From: an uncultured Kiritimatiellota bacterium
GTDB lineage: Bacteria; Verrucomicrobiota; Kiritimatiellia; RFP12; DVOR01
NCBI GenBank assembly: GCA_944389565.1
Contig: CALXMV010000003.1
Coordinates: 35,455-99,454 of the forward strand
Direction: 5' to 3'
Length of the DNA: 64,000 nt
The notes beneath the pieces are model-generated. The model saw nothing but the letters and a program-made list of their open reading frames with translations, was not told where the DNA came from and ran no database searches. Every line of letters starts with the position of its first letter. Positions within the stretch are counted from its first letter, which is position 1. Position numbers and translations under genes: made by a program. Shown here piece after piece: positions 1-10,576 of this stretch.

Positions 1-1911
1 ATGAGCGGCCAGGCCTATGCCACCACCGACGTCGACGGCATCTTCGGCGGCAGTAACGAGACCTACACCCGCGATCTCCAGTGGAAGTGCTGGACCACCG
101 CCATCTATGCCATGAACGGCTGGGCCTCCCTGAACAAGAGCCCGTGGAGCTATCCCGAGCCCTACCGCTCGCTCAACCGCGCCGCGCTCCTGCACAAGAA
201 CCGCATCGTCCCCTTCGTCTATTCCTACATGCGCCACGCCTGGGACACCGGCGCGCCGATCGTCCGCCCGCTCGTCTACAACTTCCCCGACGACCGCACG
301 ACCTGGGGCGACGCCGCGAAATACCAGTTCATGCTCGGCGAGGAGGTGCTCGTCGCCCCCGTCTACACCTCCATGAAGCTCAACCGCGGCTGGCGCAAGA
401 ACATCTACCTGCCCGAAGGCACGTGGTATGACTACAACGACGGCCGCCGCGTCACCGGCCCCGCCACGATCGCGGCCTACCCCATCACCTTGGAGACCCT
501 GCCCGTCTTCGTCCGCGCCGGCTCCATCATCCCGATGTACCCCGAGATGCTCGTCCTCGGCGACAAACCCTTCGACCCCGTGACCTTCGACGTCTACCCC
601 GATTTCTTCGAGGGCAAGCCCGCCACCTTCCGCCTCTACGAGGACGACGGCGAGACCCAGGCCTTCCGGAAGTTCGACGCCTACACCACCCAGGACGTCG
701 CCGTCCAGGTGCGCGACAACGCCGACCACGGCCTCATCCAGGTCGAGCTCGGCGCCATCCAGGGCAACGGCTACGAGGGCATGCCCGAGGCCCGCGCCTA
801 CGAGTTCCTCATCCACTGCCCCGTCAGGCCCAAATCCGTCGCCTTCCTCAACGACGACCTCACCGTCGGCCAGGAGATCCTCGCCCTCGACGGCGAGCAC
901 GCCGCCACGGCCTACGCGAACGCCCGCCAAGCCTGGATCTACGACCCCGCCGAGAAGAACGGCCTCCTGCGCGTGAAGCTCGCCCGCACCCCCGCCTCCG
1001 AGGCCCGCGCCTTCGTCGTCTACACCGAGCCCTTCGCCTCCATCCAGGTGACCGTCTCCTACCCCGTGCCCGAGGTCACCGACCAGCTCGACAAGTCCCA
1101 GTTCACCCTCACGGTCAACTCCCAGGCCGGAGACGCCCACATCCGCAACGCCTTCGACGGCACCGACGAGACCATGTGGCACTCCTACTGGCGCGACGAC
1201 AAGAGGCAACCCACCGACTTCCCCTACGTCATCGACATCGACATGCACGGCCTCTACGCCGTCAACACCGTCACCTACCTCCCCCGCGCCAACCTCGGCA
1301 ACGGCGTCATCAAGGGCTACAAGGTCGAGCTCGCCCGCTTCCCCGGCAAGTACCGGACCGTCGCAGAGGGTGAGTTCGCCAAGTTCGACAAGGTCGAGAC
1401 CCGCGCCATCACCTTCCCCGCCACCTGGGCCCGCCACGTCCGCATCACCTTCACCTCCGCCCAGAACGGCAAGCACTTCGGCTCCGCCGCCGAGATCGAC
1501 ATCCTCCAGGACCTCAAGGCCAAGCCCCTCCCCGACGAGACCAAGCCCATCGGCACCGCCACCCTCTCCGTCGACGGCACCGACTACCCCGCCTGCCGCC
1601 AGGACACCGTCGGCGCCGACTGGACGATCGACCTCGACGGCACCTGGGAGCGCCTCAAAGGCCACGCCGGGATGCTCACCGGGAACGCCAACGCCGGCAA
1701 CGTCACCTTCCGCGTCACCGCCGACGGCAAGCAGATCTTCTCCCGCGACGGCATGAAGCCCGGCGACGTCAAGCAACTCATCGACGTCGAGATCCCCGCC
1801 GGCGCCAAGCAGCTCCGCTTCACCCTCACCGGCGAAAGCGGCTCCGCCCCCACCGACACCGGCGTCTGGACCGACCTCCGGCTCTTCCGCGCCGGCTCCG
1901 CGCAGGAGTGA
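1..1911 (+). CDS. GH31-family glycoside hydrolase, 3' part, with F5/8C-like and NPCBM-like C-terminal domains
   Basis: The gene enters from the left edge, so the true start is outside the window and position 1 is an internal codon. The first residues ([16 protein letters not shown]) match the region late in a GH31 alpha-glucosidase barrel, followed by the usual C-terminal beta-sandwich ([24 protein letters not shown]) up to about residue 340. Residues about 365-505 look like an F5/8 type C (discoidin) carbohydrate-binding domain. Residues about 515-632 resemble an NPCBM-type module ([17 protein letters not shown]). The catalytic nucleophile motif lies upstream of the window. An extracytoplasmic enzyme acting on alpha-linked glycans is inferred. 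A strong terminator follows directly. Confidence 0.85.
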   Translation: MSGQAYATTDVDGIFGGSNETYTRDLQWKCWTTAIYAMNGWASLNKSPWSYPEPYRSLNRAALLHKNRIVPFVYSYMRHAWDTGAPIVRPLVYNFPDDRTTWGDAAKYQFMLGEEVLVAPVYTSMKLNRGWRKNIYLPEGTWYDYNDGRRVTGPATIAAYPITLETLPVFVRAGSIIPMYPEMLVLGDKPFDPVTFDVYPDFFEGKPATFRLYEDDGETQAFRKFDAYTTQDVAVQVRDNADHGLIQVELGAIQGNGYEGMPEARAYEFLIHCPVRPKSVAFLNDDLTVGQEILALDGEHAATAYANARQAWIYDPAEKNGLLRVKLARTPASEARAFVVYTEPFASIQVTVSYPVPEVTDQLDKSQFTLTVNSQAGDAHIRNAFDGTDETMWHSYWRDDKRQPTDFPYVIDIDMHGLYAVNTVTYLPRANLGNGVIKGYKVELARFPGKYRTVAEGEFAKFDKVETRAITFPATWARHVRITFTSAQNGKHFGSAAEIDILQDLKAKPLPDETKPIGTATLSVDGTDYPACRQDTVGADWTIDLDGTWERLKGHAGMLTGNANAGNVTFRVTADGKQIFSRDGMKPGDVKQLIDVEIPAGAKQLRFTLTGESGSAPTDTGVWTDLRLFRAGSAQE

Positions 1912-1933
1912 GGCCAGCGGCGACCGACAAAAC

Positions 1934-1967
1934 AAAAAAAGCCCCCGGCGACCGCCGGGGGCTTTCT
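1934..1967 (+). terminator. Rho-independent terminator after the GH31 gene
   Basis: A perfect GC-rich hairpin (GCCCCCGG paired with CCGGGGGC, six-base loop, 1941-1962) is preceded by a run of A and followed by TTTCTTGTTTG. It separates the GH31 gene from rph. Confidence 0.85.
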
Positions 1968-1971
1968 TGTT

Positions 1972-1980
1972 TGTTATACT
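1972..1980 (+). promoter_or_regulatory. -10 element of the rph promoter
   Basis: TTGTTATACT places a TATACT hexamer at 1975-1980, just past the terminator and 19 nt before the rph ATG. The same hexamer precedes many genes in this window. The leader would be about 13 nt and contains a GGGGGAAAGGG Shine-Dalgarno-like stretch. Confidence 0.6.
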
Positions 1981-1999
1981 GTGGGGGAAAGGGCTGATT

Positions 2000-2692
2000 A
2001 TGCGCCAGGTAGAGATTATCCGCAAGTTCACGAAGCACGCGCCGGGCTCGGTGCTGATGAAGCAGGGCGACACGTGGGTGCTGTGCACCGCGAGCGTCGA
2101 GGAGAAGGTGCCGCCGTTCCTCAAAGGGACGGGCCGGGGATGGGTGACGGCGGAGTACGCGATGCTCCCCTCCTCCACGCTGACACGCAAGGACCGCGAC
2201 ATCAAGAAGCTCAGGCAGGACGGGCGGGGCGTGGAGATCGGGCGACTGATCGGGCGGGCACTCCGCGCCAGCATCGACCTGGGGCGCCTCGGGGAGCGGA
2301 CGATCACCATCGATTGCGACGTCTTGCAGGCGGACGGCGGCACGCGCTGCGCCTCGATCACCGGCGGGATGGTGGCGCTGGAGGACGCGATCGCGGCCTT
2401 GCTCGCCGAGGGACGCCTGGAGGCCTCACCCATCGTGCGGCGGGTGGCGGCGATCAGCGTGGGCATCTGCGGGGGCGTGCCGACGCTCGACCTCGATTAC
2501 GCGCACGACTCGACGGCGGACGTGGACCTGAACGTGGTGATGACCAGCGACGGCCGTTTCGTGGAACTCCAGGGGACGGCCGAGCACGAACCCTTCGACG
2601 ACACCCAGCTCGACACCCTCCGGGCCTTGGCCAAAGAGGGTTGCGCGGCGCTCTTCCGCGCGCAGGAGACGGCATTGAGGGGGCAGGCATGA
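2000..2692 (+). CDS. rph: Ribonuclease PH
   Basis: Phosphorolytic 3'-5' exoribonuclease that trims tRNA 3' ends. The 230-aa protein carries family signatures in order: [64 protein letters not shown], and [20 protein letters not shown]. The ATG at 2000 was chosen because the upstream in-frame ATG at 1967 lies in the terminator and upstream of the -10. The start lacks about 10 residues (the usual MRP.GR stretch) present in most RNase PH proteins. The stop overlaps the next start as ATGA, implying translational coupling. Confidence 0.93.
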   Translation: MRQVEIIRKFTKHAPGSVLMKQGDTWVLCTASVEEKVPPFLKGTGRGWVTAEYAMLPSSTLTRKDRDIKKLRQDGRGVEIGRLIGRALRASIDLGRLGERTITIDCDVLQADGGTRCASITGGMVALEDAIAALLAEGRLEASPIVRRVAAISVGICGGVPTLDLDYAHDSTADVDLNVVMTSDGRFVELQGTAEHEPFDDTQLDTLRALAKEGCAALFRAQETALRGQA

Positions 2693-3867
2693 AAACCGTG
2701 CGGCTGAAGGCGCGGCGCGAGCGTTCCGTGCTCCTGCGCCACCCCTGGATCTTCTCGGGCGCGGTCGAGGCGGTGGAGGGCGACCCCGCGCCGGGCGAGA
2801 CCGTGCGGGTGGCGGATGCCGGGAACGCCACGCTCGGCCAGGGAGCCTGGTCTCCGGCCTCGCAGATCCGCGTGCGGCTGTGGGCCTTCGGCGAGACGCG
2901 GGCGGACGAGGCGTTCCTCCGCGAGGCGGTGTGGCGGGCGCTGGCCGTGCGGCAGGGGATGGCCGAGCGTTTCGACACCGACGCGTTGCGCCTGATCAAC
3001 GCCGAGGCCGACGGTCTGCCCGGCGTGACGGTGGATCGCTACGGCGACACGTTGGTGGGGCAATTCGCCACCGCCGGCGCGGAACGCAACAAGGCATCGC
3101 TCGTCGACGCGCTGATGGCGCTCACGGGGGCACGCTCCTTCTATGAGCGGAGCGACGTGGACGGCCGCGCGCGCGAGGGCCTCGAGCCCGCCGTCGGGAC
3201 GCTAGCCGGCGCGGAGCCCCCCGAGCGGATCGTCATCCATGAGGGCCCCGTGCGCTATGAGGTGGACGTTCGCGGCGGGCACAAGACCGGCTTTTACCTG
3301 GATCAGCGCGACAACCGGCGCATCGTGGCCGAATGCGCCAAGGGACGCACCGTGCTCAACACCTTTTGCTACACGGGCGGCTTCGGCGTGGCGGCGCAGG
3401 CCGCCGGCGCGGCCGCGGTGACGCACGTGGACCTCTCCGCGCCGGCGCTCGCGCAGGCCCGGCGCAACATCGCGCTCAACGGGCTGCCTGAGGCCGAGCT
3501 CATCCAGGAAAACGTCTTCCAGGCGTTGCGCGGCTTCCGCGACAGAGGGCGTTCCTTCGGGCTCGTGGTGCTCGACCCGCCGAAGTTCGCCGAAACCAAG
3601 GCGCAGACCGAGAAAGCGTTGCGCGGGTACAAGGACATCAACCTGCTGGGGCTCAAATTGGTGGAGCCGGGCGGCTTGCTCGCCACCTTCTCCTGCTCCG
3701 GCGCGATCGACCCGGCGACCTTCCGCATGATGCTCGCCGGCGCGGCGCGCGACGCCAAGCGGCGCGTGCGCATCCTCCGTGCGCTCCGGCAGGCGCCCGA
3801 CCACGTCGAGTCCCTCGATTTCCCCGAAGGGTTCTACCTCAAGGGGTTCCTTTGCCATGTGGAGTGA
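2689..3867 (+). CDS. rlmI: RlmI-like class I rRNA large subunit methyltransferase (PUA + SAM-MTase)
   Basis: 392 aa. An N-terminal PUA-type RNA-binding region ([20 protein letters not shown]) and central EEHD-like fold precede a Rossmann SAM-binding domain with [19 protein letters not shown] (motif I), [12 protein letters not shown] (motif IV) and TFSCSGAID, which holds the expected catalytic cysteine of a 23S rRNA m5C methyltransferase. This is the architecture of RlmI (m5C1962). The exact target base is inferred from the family. The ATG overlaps the rph stop by 4 nt, so rph-rlmI form an RNA-maturation operon. Confidence 0.85.
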   Translation: MKTVRLKARRERSVLLRHPWIFSGAVEAVEGDPAPGETVRVADAGNATLGQGAWSPASQIRVRLWAFGETRADEAFLREAVWRALAVRQGMAERFDTDALRLINAEADGLPGVTVDRYGDTLVGQFATAGAERNKASLVDALMALTGARSFYERSDVDGRAREGLEPAVGTLAGAEPPERIVIHEGPVRYEVDVRGGHKTGFYLDQRDNRRIVAECAKGRTVLNTFCYTGGFGVAAQAAGAAAVTHVDLSAPALAQARRNIALNGLPEAELIQENVFQALRGFRDRGRSFGLVVLDPPKFAETKAQTEKALRGYKDINLLGLKLVEPGGLLATFSCSGAIDPATFRMMLAGAARDAKRRVRILRALRQAPDHVESLDFPEGFYLKGFLCHVE

Positions 3868-3874
3868 GCGCGTC

Positions 3875-5254
3875 ATGAGACTGAAAGCCTTCAAGACCTA
3901 CGACATCCGCGGTGTCTATGGGCAGGACATCACCGAGGCGCTGGCCTACAAAATCGGCCGATGCCTGCCGACCGTCCTCGACGCCGGCATCTTCGGCGTC
4001 GGGCGCGACGCGCGGCTCTCCTCGCGCGCGTTGGCCGAGGCCCTCACGCGCGGCCTGCTCGAAGCCGGCGCCTCGGTCGGGCACCTGGGGCTCTGCACGA
4101 CCCCGATGACCTATTTCTTCAACGCCATCAACCATGACCCCACGAAGCCACGCATCGCCACGGTGATGGTGACCGCCTCGCACAACCCGCCGGAGTACAA
4201 CGGTTTCAAGGTCTCGAAGCCGGGCGCGCTCCCCTGCGGCTACGACCAAGGGCTGCGCGAGGTCGAGCGCATGATCCTGGCGGACGCGATTCCCCCCGCC
4301 GCCCCCCACGGCGGCGACGAGCATCACGCGTGGGACAAGAAGCGCTACGTGGACTGGATGCGCCAGCGCAAGCCCGACCTCTCCGGCCTCCGCTTCGCGA
4401 TCGATTGCTCCGACGGCGCCACCGGTATCCTGGCCGCCGATCTCTTCGGCGAGGCCGAGGCGGTGCTCAACGCCACCCCGAACGGCGCCTTCCCGCATCA
4501 TGGCCCCGACCCGCTCCAAGCCGAAAACCGCGCGCGGCTCGCCCAAGCCGTCCGCGACGGCGGGCTCGACCTCGGGGTGATGTTCGACGGCGACGGCGAC
4601 CGCGTGGTCTTCGTGGACGCCTCCGGGGCCTTCGTCCCGCCGGACGCGCTCCTTCCCCTGTTGGCCGAGGACCTGCGCGCCCTCTCGCCCGAGGCAGAGC
4701 CCGTGGTGGTGCACGACGTGCGCACCTCGCGCGGCACGATCGAGGCCCTGCGCGAGCGCGGCTTCAAGCCGCGCATGGTCAAGGTCGGCGCCGCCTTCGC
4801 CAAGACCGCCCTCCGCGAGGCCGGCGGGCTCTGCGGCGGCGAGGTCGCCGGCCACTACTATTTCCGCGCCTTCCATTGGAACGACAGCGGCATCCTGGCC
4901 GCCCTCCGCGTGTTGGGCATCGCCGCGCGCGCCAAACGCGCGGGGAGGACGTTGGCCGATTTGCTGAAGCCCATCACGGGGCGTTACGTCTCCTCCGGCG
5001 AGATCAACCTGCCGGGCGTGGAGGACCGCCCCGCGGCCGTCGCCCGCGTGGAGGCGGCCGTCCGCGCGCTCATGGGCCCGCCGGAGCAGGCCATCGACTA
5101 CGACGGCGTGCGGCTCGACTGGGCGGACGCCTGGCTCGGCGCGCGCCCCTCGAACACCGAGCCCGTGCTGCGCCTCGCCGCCGAGGCGCGCGACGCGGCC
5201 ACGCTCGAACGTCTCCTCGCCGTGGCCAAGGAGGCCGCCCGCGCCCACGCATGA
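3875..5254 (+). CDS. Phosphomannomutase/phosphoglucomutase (alpha-D-phosphohexomutase)
   Basis: 459 aa. Interconverts hexose 1- and 6-phosphates, supplying sugar nucleotides. All four family motifs are visible: the phosphoserine loop TASHNPPEYNGFK, the metal loop DGDGDR, the sugar-binding GEVAGHYYF (GEMSGH-type), and the phosphate-binding RPSNTEPVLRL. The ATG at 3875 is preferred because GGAGTGAG lies 6 nt upstream. An in-frame ATG at 3857 overlaps the previous gene. The next start overlaps its stop (ATGA). Substrate specificity (Man, Glc or both) cannot be decided from sequence alone. Confidence 0.9.
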   Translation: MRLKAFKTYDIRGVYGQDITEALAYKIGRCLPTVLDAGIFGVGRDARLSSRALAEALTRGLLEAGASVGHLGLCTTPMTYFFNAINHDPTKPRIATVMVTASHNPPEYNGFKVSKPGALPCGYDQGLREVERMILADAIPPAAPHGGDEHHAWDKKRYVDWMRQRKPDLSGLRFAIDCSDGATGILAADLFGEAEAVLNATPNGAFPHHGPDPLQAENRARLAQAVRDGGLDLGVMFDGDGDRVVFVDASGAFVPPDALLPLLAEDLRALSPEAEPVVVHDVRTSRGTIEALRERGFKPRMVKVGAAFAKTALREAGGLCGGEVAGHYYFRAFHWNDSGILAALRVLGIAARAKRAGRTLADLLKPITGRYVSSGEINLPGVEDRPAAVARVEAAVRALMGPPEQAIDYDGVRLDWADAWLGARPSNTEPVLRLAAEARDAATLERLLAVAKEAARAHA

Positions 5255-6618
5255 AAATCGCCCTCTGCTATCCGCCGATCCCCTCGCCCAAGGGCACGCC
5301 GCTGCTGAGCCAGAACCGCCAGTTCCAATGGTTCAGCCGCCCCACGGCCATCTATCCCGTCGTCCCGGCCTCGGCCGCGACGCTCCTCCGCGCCCATGGG
5401 CACGAGGTCCTGTGGCTGGACGGCATCGCCCGCGGAATGACGCCCGAGGCCTTCTGGCGCGACCTGGAGGCTTGGCGCCCGGACGCCGTCTTCGTCGAGA
5501 CCAAGACCCCGGTCGTGCGCTTCCATTGGCGGTGGGTCGCCGAGCTCAAGCGGCGGCTCCCCGGTTGCCTCGCCGTGATGGCGGGCGACCACGTCAGCGC
5601 CCTGCCTGACGAGACCCTCGCCAACGCCCCCGTCGACGCCGTCCTGCGTGGCGGCGACTACGACTTCGCGTTGCTCGACTGGGCCGAGGGCCGCGCCACG
5701 CCCACACCCGTCGACCTGGCCGCGCTCCCGCAGATCGACCGCGCCCTCACCCGTTGGCGCGATTACGCCTTCCGCAACGGCAACTTCGCCCGCACGCCCG
5801 GCGCGTACGTCATGTCCGCCCGAGACTGTTGGCATGGCCGGTGCGCGTTCTGCTCCTGGGCCGCGCTCTACCCCACCTACCGCGTCCGCCCCGTGGGGCA
5901 GGTGCTCGACGAACTCGGCCATTTGGCCGACCTCGGCGCCCGCGAGGTGATGGACGACGCCGGCAGCCAGCCCACCGGCGCCTGGCTCCGGGCGTTCTGC
6001 GAGGGCCTTCTCGCACGCGGCCTCCACAAACGTCTGCGCATCGATTGCAACCAGCGCTTCGGCGCGCTCGGCGCCGAAGACTACCGGCTCATGCGCCGCG
6101 CCGGTTACCGCATGGTGCTCTTCGGTGTGGAATCCGCGAACCAAGAGACGCTCGACCGCCTCGGCAAAAGCCTCACCCTGGAGCAGATCCGCGAGGGCGC
6201 GCGCCTGGCCTCCGAGGCAGGGCTGGACGTCCATGTCACCCTCATGTTCGGCTATCCGTGGGAGACCTACGCCGACGCCCGCCGTACCGCGACGCTCGGC
6301 CGCGAATTGCTTCGGCGCGGCCACGCGGCCTCCCTGCAGGCCACCTGGCTCGTCCCCTACCCCGGGACGCCCCTCTTCCGCGAACTCCGGGCCTCCGGCC
6401 AACTCCTCACCGAGGATTGGGACGCCTACGACATGCGCGGGCCCGTCATGCGCTCCCCGCTCACCGAGGCCGAGATCCGGGGGCTCATCGCCTGGGCCTA
6501 CCGCGGCCACCTCCAGCCGCGCCCGATCCTCCGCGCGCTCACCCGCCCCGCCTTCGTCCCCAAGGCCGCCCGTGCGCTCTTCTCCCACCTTCGCGATTTC
6601 CGCGCCCCGACCCCTTAA
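5251..6618 (+). CDS. B12-binding-domain radical SAM protein with CX4CX2C cluster motif
   Basis: 455 aa. The N-terminus (MKIALCYPPIPSPKG, about residues 1-140) resembles the cobalamin-binding Rossmann region of B12-dependent radical SAM enzymes. The radical SAM core begins near residue 185 with CWHGRCAFCSW. Its cysteines are spaced CX4CX2C rather than the usual CX3CX2C. Later motifs (DDAGSQPTGAW, FGVESANQETLDRLGK, MFGYPWETYADA, LVPYPGTPLFREL) fit the HemN/BchE-like barrel. The N-terminus has no clear DXHXXG cobalamin signature, so B12 use is uncertain. Substrate unknown. It overlaps the mutase stop by 4 nt. Its own TAA lies inside an intergenic repeat. Confidence 0.75.
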   Translation: MKIALCYPPIPSPKGTPLLSQNRQFQWFSRPTAIYPVVPASAATLLRAHGHEVLWLDGIARGMTPEAFWRDLEAWRPDAVFVETKTPVVRFHWRWVAELKRRLPGCLAVMAGDHVSALPDETLANAPVDAVLRGGDYDFALLDWAEGRATPTPVDLAALPQIDRALTRWRDYAFRNGNFARTPGAYVMSARDCWHGRCAFCSWAALYPTYRVRPVGQVLDELGHLADLGAREVMDDAGSQPTGAWLRAFCEGLLARGLHKRLRIDCNQRFGALGAEDYRLMRRAGYRMVLFGVESANQETLDRLGKSLTLEQIREGARLASEAGLDVHVTLMFGYPWETYADARRTATLGRELLRRGHAASLQATWLVPYPGTPLFRELRASGQLLTEDWDAYDMRGPVMRSPLTEAEIRGLIAWAYRGHLQPRPILRALTRPAFVPKAARALFSHLRDFRAPTP

Positions 6619-6674
6619 GGGTTTGGGGCGAAAGTCGGGAGGGTTTGAGGGCAGACCCTTAAGGGTTTGGGGTC
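6610..6674. repeat. Two copies of the CCCTTAAGGG intergenic repeat between convergent genes
   Basis: Units ACCCCTTAAGGGTTTGGGG (6610-6628) and ACCCTTAAGGGTTTGGGGTC (6655-6674) are each centred on the palindrome CCCTTAAGGG. The first supplies the stop codon of the radical SAM gene and the second runs into the trmL stop. Related units occur at 18019-18106 and 49045-49067. Confidence 0.7.
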
Positions 6675-7119
6675 AGAGGGTGCGGCGGTAGGCCTCGTAG
6701 GCGGCGATGGAGACGGCGTTGGCGAGGTTGATGGAGCGGGCGTGCGGGCCGGGCATGGGGATGCGGGCGAGACGGTCGGCGTAGCGCGCGTAATAGGGCG
6801 GGGGCAGACCGGAGGATTCCGAGCCGAAGACAAGCGCCCCATCGGGGTCGAGCGGGGTGTCGTAGAGGGAGCGGGTGGCCTTGGTGGAGAGGAAGCAGAG
6901 ACCGCCGGGGCGGCGGTCGGCCAGGAAGTCCCCGAAGTCGTCGTAGAGCGTGAGGTCGAGGTGCTCCCAGTAATCGAGGCCGGCGCGGCGGATGTGGCGT
7001 TCGTCAAGGGCGAAGCCGAGCGGGCGAATCAGGACGAGCGGCCAGCCGAGGCCGACGCAGAGGCGGCCGATGGCACCGGTGTTGTGCGGGATCTCCGGAT
7101 GCAGGAGGACGATGGTCAT
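6673..7119 (-). CDS. trmL: tRNA (cytidine(34)-2'-O)-methyltransferase, SPOUT family
   Basis: 148 aa, the usual length of TrmL. It methylates the 2'-O of wobble C34/U34 in certain leucine tRNAs. The trefoil-knot SPOUT signatures are clear: LLHPEIPHNTGAIGRLC at the N-terminus, VFGSESSGLP in the middle, and IPMPGPHARSINLANAVSI at the C-terminal knot. The ATG at 7119 gives the canonical start. A GTG/TTG extension would add unrelated residues. It is the last gene of the minus-strand run from cysE, 5 nt after the AsmA-like gene. Confidence 0.92.
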   Translation of the reverse strand: MTIVLLHPEIPHNTGAIGRLCVGLGWPLVLIRPLGFALDERHIRRAGLDYWEHLDLTLYDDFGDFLADRRPGGLCFLSTKATRSLYDTPLDPDGALVFGSESSGLPPPYYARYADRLARIPMPGPHARSINLANAVSIAAYEAYRRTL

Positions 7120-7124
7120 GGCGG

Positions 7125-9032
7125 TCAGTCCTCGCCGAGTGCCTTGTCCAGGAAGCGCCCGACGAAGGTGGTGATCTTCCACGCGGGGTTGGCGATGGGG
7201 CCGGAGACGTTCACGCGCCAGAGGAATCGGTTGACGGGGACGGTGGCCCAGCGCGTGAGCGTGCCCATGACGGAATCGCGCTTGAAGTTCCCGGCGGTGA
7301 CCTGCGCGGCGAGCGCGTCGGCGGGGAGGTCGTAGCGGGCGGGGCCCTCGATGGCGAGGAGGTCGCCGTCGAGCCGGAAATCGGGGATGTCGAAGACGCC
7401 CGCGTCGGCGGTGCCGACCAAACGCGCGACGGAGGAATCGGTGATGGCGGAGACGCCGGGGATGTGCTCGGCGAGGAGGTTCGTAAGGCCGGCGAAAAGC
7501 GGCAGACGGAAGAGATTGCCGGAGAGGGTGACGTCGTACTCGGCATGGATGGATTCCGGGAAGGTCTCATCCGTCCGCGCCCGGAGGTCGATGAACCCGG
7601 TGGCCACGCTGTTGGTGAGCGAGTCGAGGCCGAAGGGCGTGAGCAGGTCGCCCAGCGAGGCCTCATCGAGCCGCACGGCCGCAGAGCAATCGGCATAATC
7701 GCCGGAGGCGGAGATGGCGAAGGAGACCTCGCCGGAGACCTTGCCGCCTTGGGGAAGGGTGGCGCGCAGTCCGCGCAGGGCGAAGACGCCATTGGTCATG
7801 GCGAGCGTGGCGGAGGCGGAGGCGAGGGGGACGGGGCCGACGGTGCACCCCGCGGGCGCCTCGACGTAACCCTGGAAGTTGACGGACGCGGGGGTCGTCT
7901 CGGCGTACAGGGGGAGGGAGCCGGCGAGGGTGAGGAAGGGCGGTGCGGCACAGGCGAGGGCGGGGATCGCCTCGGTGACGGAGGGGGCGTCGATGATGCG
8001 GAAACATTCCGCCGGGCTGAGTGCCTTGCTCTCGACACGAAAGACGAAGCGGTCGGAGGGGATGTGGAAGCGCAGGGCCGCGATGGCCGCGATGTCACCG
8101 CCGCGGCGGATGACCAGAGGGGCGATATCGGTGACGCTGTCCCACATGCCAGAGGTGCGGATGGTGCATTGCGCCTCGTCGAAGGGGACGCCCAGGTACG
8201 TGCCGCCCTCGGCGGAGACTAGGTCGATGCGCAGGTCAAAGAGGTCACGGGCGGGGTCGAAGCCCACGGTGAACGCGCAGTCGCCCCATGCCGGGGCTTT
8301 GAGGGCGAAGTTGTTGGAGTATTCCTCGATGATGGGGAAGTCGATGGCGCGCCAGAGACCGTTGAGGCGGGTCTGCATGAGAAAGCCCCGGATGGTGGCG
8401 GAGACCTTGGCGTCGTGGATATCGACGACGACGTCGGCGTCGATGTGCTGGCGGGCGTCGCCCTCGACCTCGGCCCGGAGATTGCGGAAGCGCAACGTAC
8501 CCCCCTCGCCGGTCAGATTGCCCGTGAGGCGCAACGCCTTGATCTCCAGGATGTCGGGGCGGTTGAGGGTGAGGCGGACGTTCCGGAACTGCGGGACGGG
8601 CACGCCGGAGAGATCCGGGAAGGGTTTCTCCTCGCCGCCCGCATCCGCAGACGGCGTTTCCTCCTCCCCGTACTCGATCTGGGCGACGTAGAGGTCATCG
8701 ACCGTGGCGTCGCGGAGGCGTTCGGCGAACGGCCCCCCGCCCATGAGGCGTAGCCCGAAGGCGCCCCGCGAGAAGCTGCCGAGCACCTTCCCGCCGGGAT
8801 CGCGGAAGGCGACTTCCATGAGCACAAGCCCCCCGCCGGGGCGGAAGGCCACGCGTTCGACGGTCAGGCGGCCGAAATCCGCCGGGATCGCGTCGTCCAC
8901 AAACCCTTGGAGCCAGGCTCCGGGGATGCCATAGGCCGCAGCGCAAAGGGCGAGGATGGCGAGCACGGCCAGAAAGCCCACCAACCACAGGAGGGCGTGA
9001 AGACCTTGGAGCAACGGCCGCAGGAGCGCCAT
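7125..9032 (-). CDS. AsmA-like envelope protein with N-terminal membrane anchor
   Basis: 635 aa. One hydrophobic segment near residues 12-36 (LLWLVGFLAVLAILALCAAA) is followed by a long beta-rich periplasmic region. Phrases such as DFGRLTVERVAFRPGG and the late LDGDLLAIEGPARYDLP, with a C-terminal MGTLTRWATVPVNRFLWRVN, are typical of AsmA/YhdP/TamB-like proteins, which are thought to help move lipids between the membranes. Family assignment rests on overall pattern rather than a diagnostic motif. It lies between a putative exported protein gene and trmL. Confidence 0.6.
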   Translation of the reverse strand: MALLRPLLQGLHALLWLVGFLAVLAILALCAAAYGIPGAWLQGFVDDAIPADFGRLTVERVAFRPGGGLVLMEVAFRDPGGKVLGSFSRGAFGLRLMGGGPFAERLRDATVDDLYVAQIEYGEEETPSADAGGEEKPFPDLSGVPVPQFRNVRLTLNRPDILEIKALRLTGNLTGEGGTLRFRNLRAEVEGDARQHIDADVVVDIHDAKVSATIRGFLMQTRLNGLWRAIDFPIIEEYSNNFALKAPAWGDCAFTVGFDPARDLFDLRIDLVSAEGGTYLGVPFDEAQCTIRTSGMWDSVTDIAPLVIRRGGDIAAIAALRFHIPSDRFVFRVESKALSPAECFRIIDAPSVTEAIPALACAAPPFLTLAGSLPLYAETTPASVNFQGYVEAPAGCTVGPVPLASASATLAMTNGVFALRGLRATLPQGGKVSGEVSFAISASGDYADCSAAVRLDEASLGDLLTPFGLDSLTNSVATGFIDLRARTDETFPESIHAEYDVTLSGNLFRLPLFAGLTNLLAEHIPGVSAITDSSVARLVGTADAGVFDIPDFRLDGDLLAIEGPARYDLPADALAAQVTAGNFKRDSVMGTLTRWATVPVNRFLWRVNVSGPIANPAWKITTFVGRFLDKALGED

Positions 9033-9047
9033 GACGGGGAGTCTGGC

Positions 9048-9689
9048 TCAGCGCGTCGGCGCGGCGGCCTTCGCGGGCGCGGCCTCGGCAGGTTTGGGTT
9101 CGGGGGGGAGAGGCCCCTCGCCGACAAGGATGGAGGCCTTGAGCGGGGAACGGCCGTCCGTGGCGGCGCGGACGGTGAGCGTCCAACGCGGCGGCGTCCC
9201 CTCGGCGCGGACGATCTCGGCCTTGGGGTCGGCGGCGATGACGTACCAGTCGCCGGCGTCGGCGACGAGCGCGGGGCGCCCGGCCCAGGCCTTGACGGAG
9301 CAGGGGGGGAGGGGCGCGGCCTTGAGAAGATCGAAGACAAGCCGCGTCCGGGGCAGGACGCCGGTGGGGGTGGCGGTGACGGTGAAGGCCTGGACGGGGC
9401 GGGGCTCTGCGGCAGTCTGGGGCTTCTGGGAGAGGGTGAGGAGGGTCTTGACCCACCCGCTGGGATGCTCGGCGCCATCCATCTCGGCGATGAGCAAACC
9501 GTCGCGCTCATGGACGCGCACGGGGGCGGAGTCCCACCTGGCGCGGCTCATGGCGGCCCAAGATTTGCCGGTGGCCTGCTCGGTGAGCGTGGGCGCCAGG
9601 CAGGCCTCGGCGACGGCGGCGGGGAGTTCGGCGCGCACGGCCGCGGCGACGGGCAGCGCGGTGAGTAGAAGAAACGCACGGGCATTCAT
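9048..9689 (-). CDS. Exported protein of unknown function
   Basis: 213 aa. The ATG at 9689 begins a standard signal peptide (MNARAFLLLTALPVAAAVRA). No recognised domain follows. The mature protein is moderately beta-rich with a Pro/Ala-rich C-terminus (PPEPKPAEAAPAKAAAPTR) that looks like a flexible tail. It lies 5 nt after cysE and 15 nt before the AsmA-like gene, so it is probably cotranscribed with both. Function unknown; a periplasmic location is likely. Confidence 0.6.
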   Translation of the reverse strand: MNARAFLLLTALPVAAAVRAELPAAVAEACLAPTLTEQATGKSWAAMSRARWDSAPVRVHERDGLLIAEMDGAEHPSGWVKTLLTLSQKPQTAAEPRPVQAFTVTATPTGVLPRTRLVFDLLKAAPLPPCSVKAWAGRPALVADAGDWYVIAADPKAEIVRAEGTPPRWTLTVRAATDGRSPLKASILVGEGPLPPEPKPAEAAPAKAAAPTR

Positions 9690-9694
9690 GGGTC

Positions 9695-10565
<871 letters not shown>

Positions 10566-10576
<11 letters not shown>

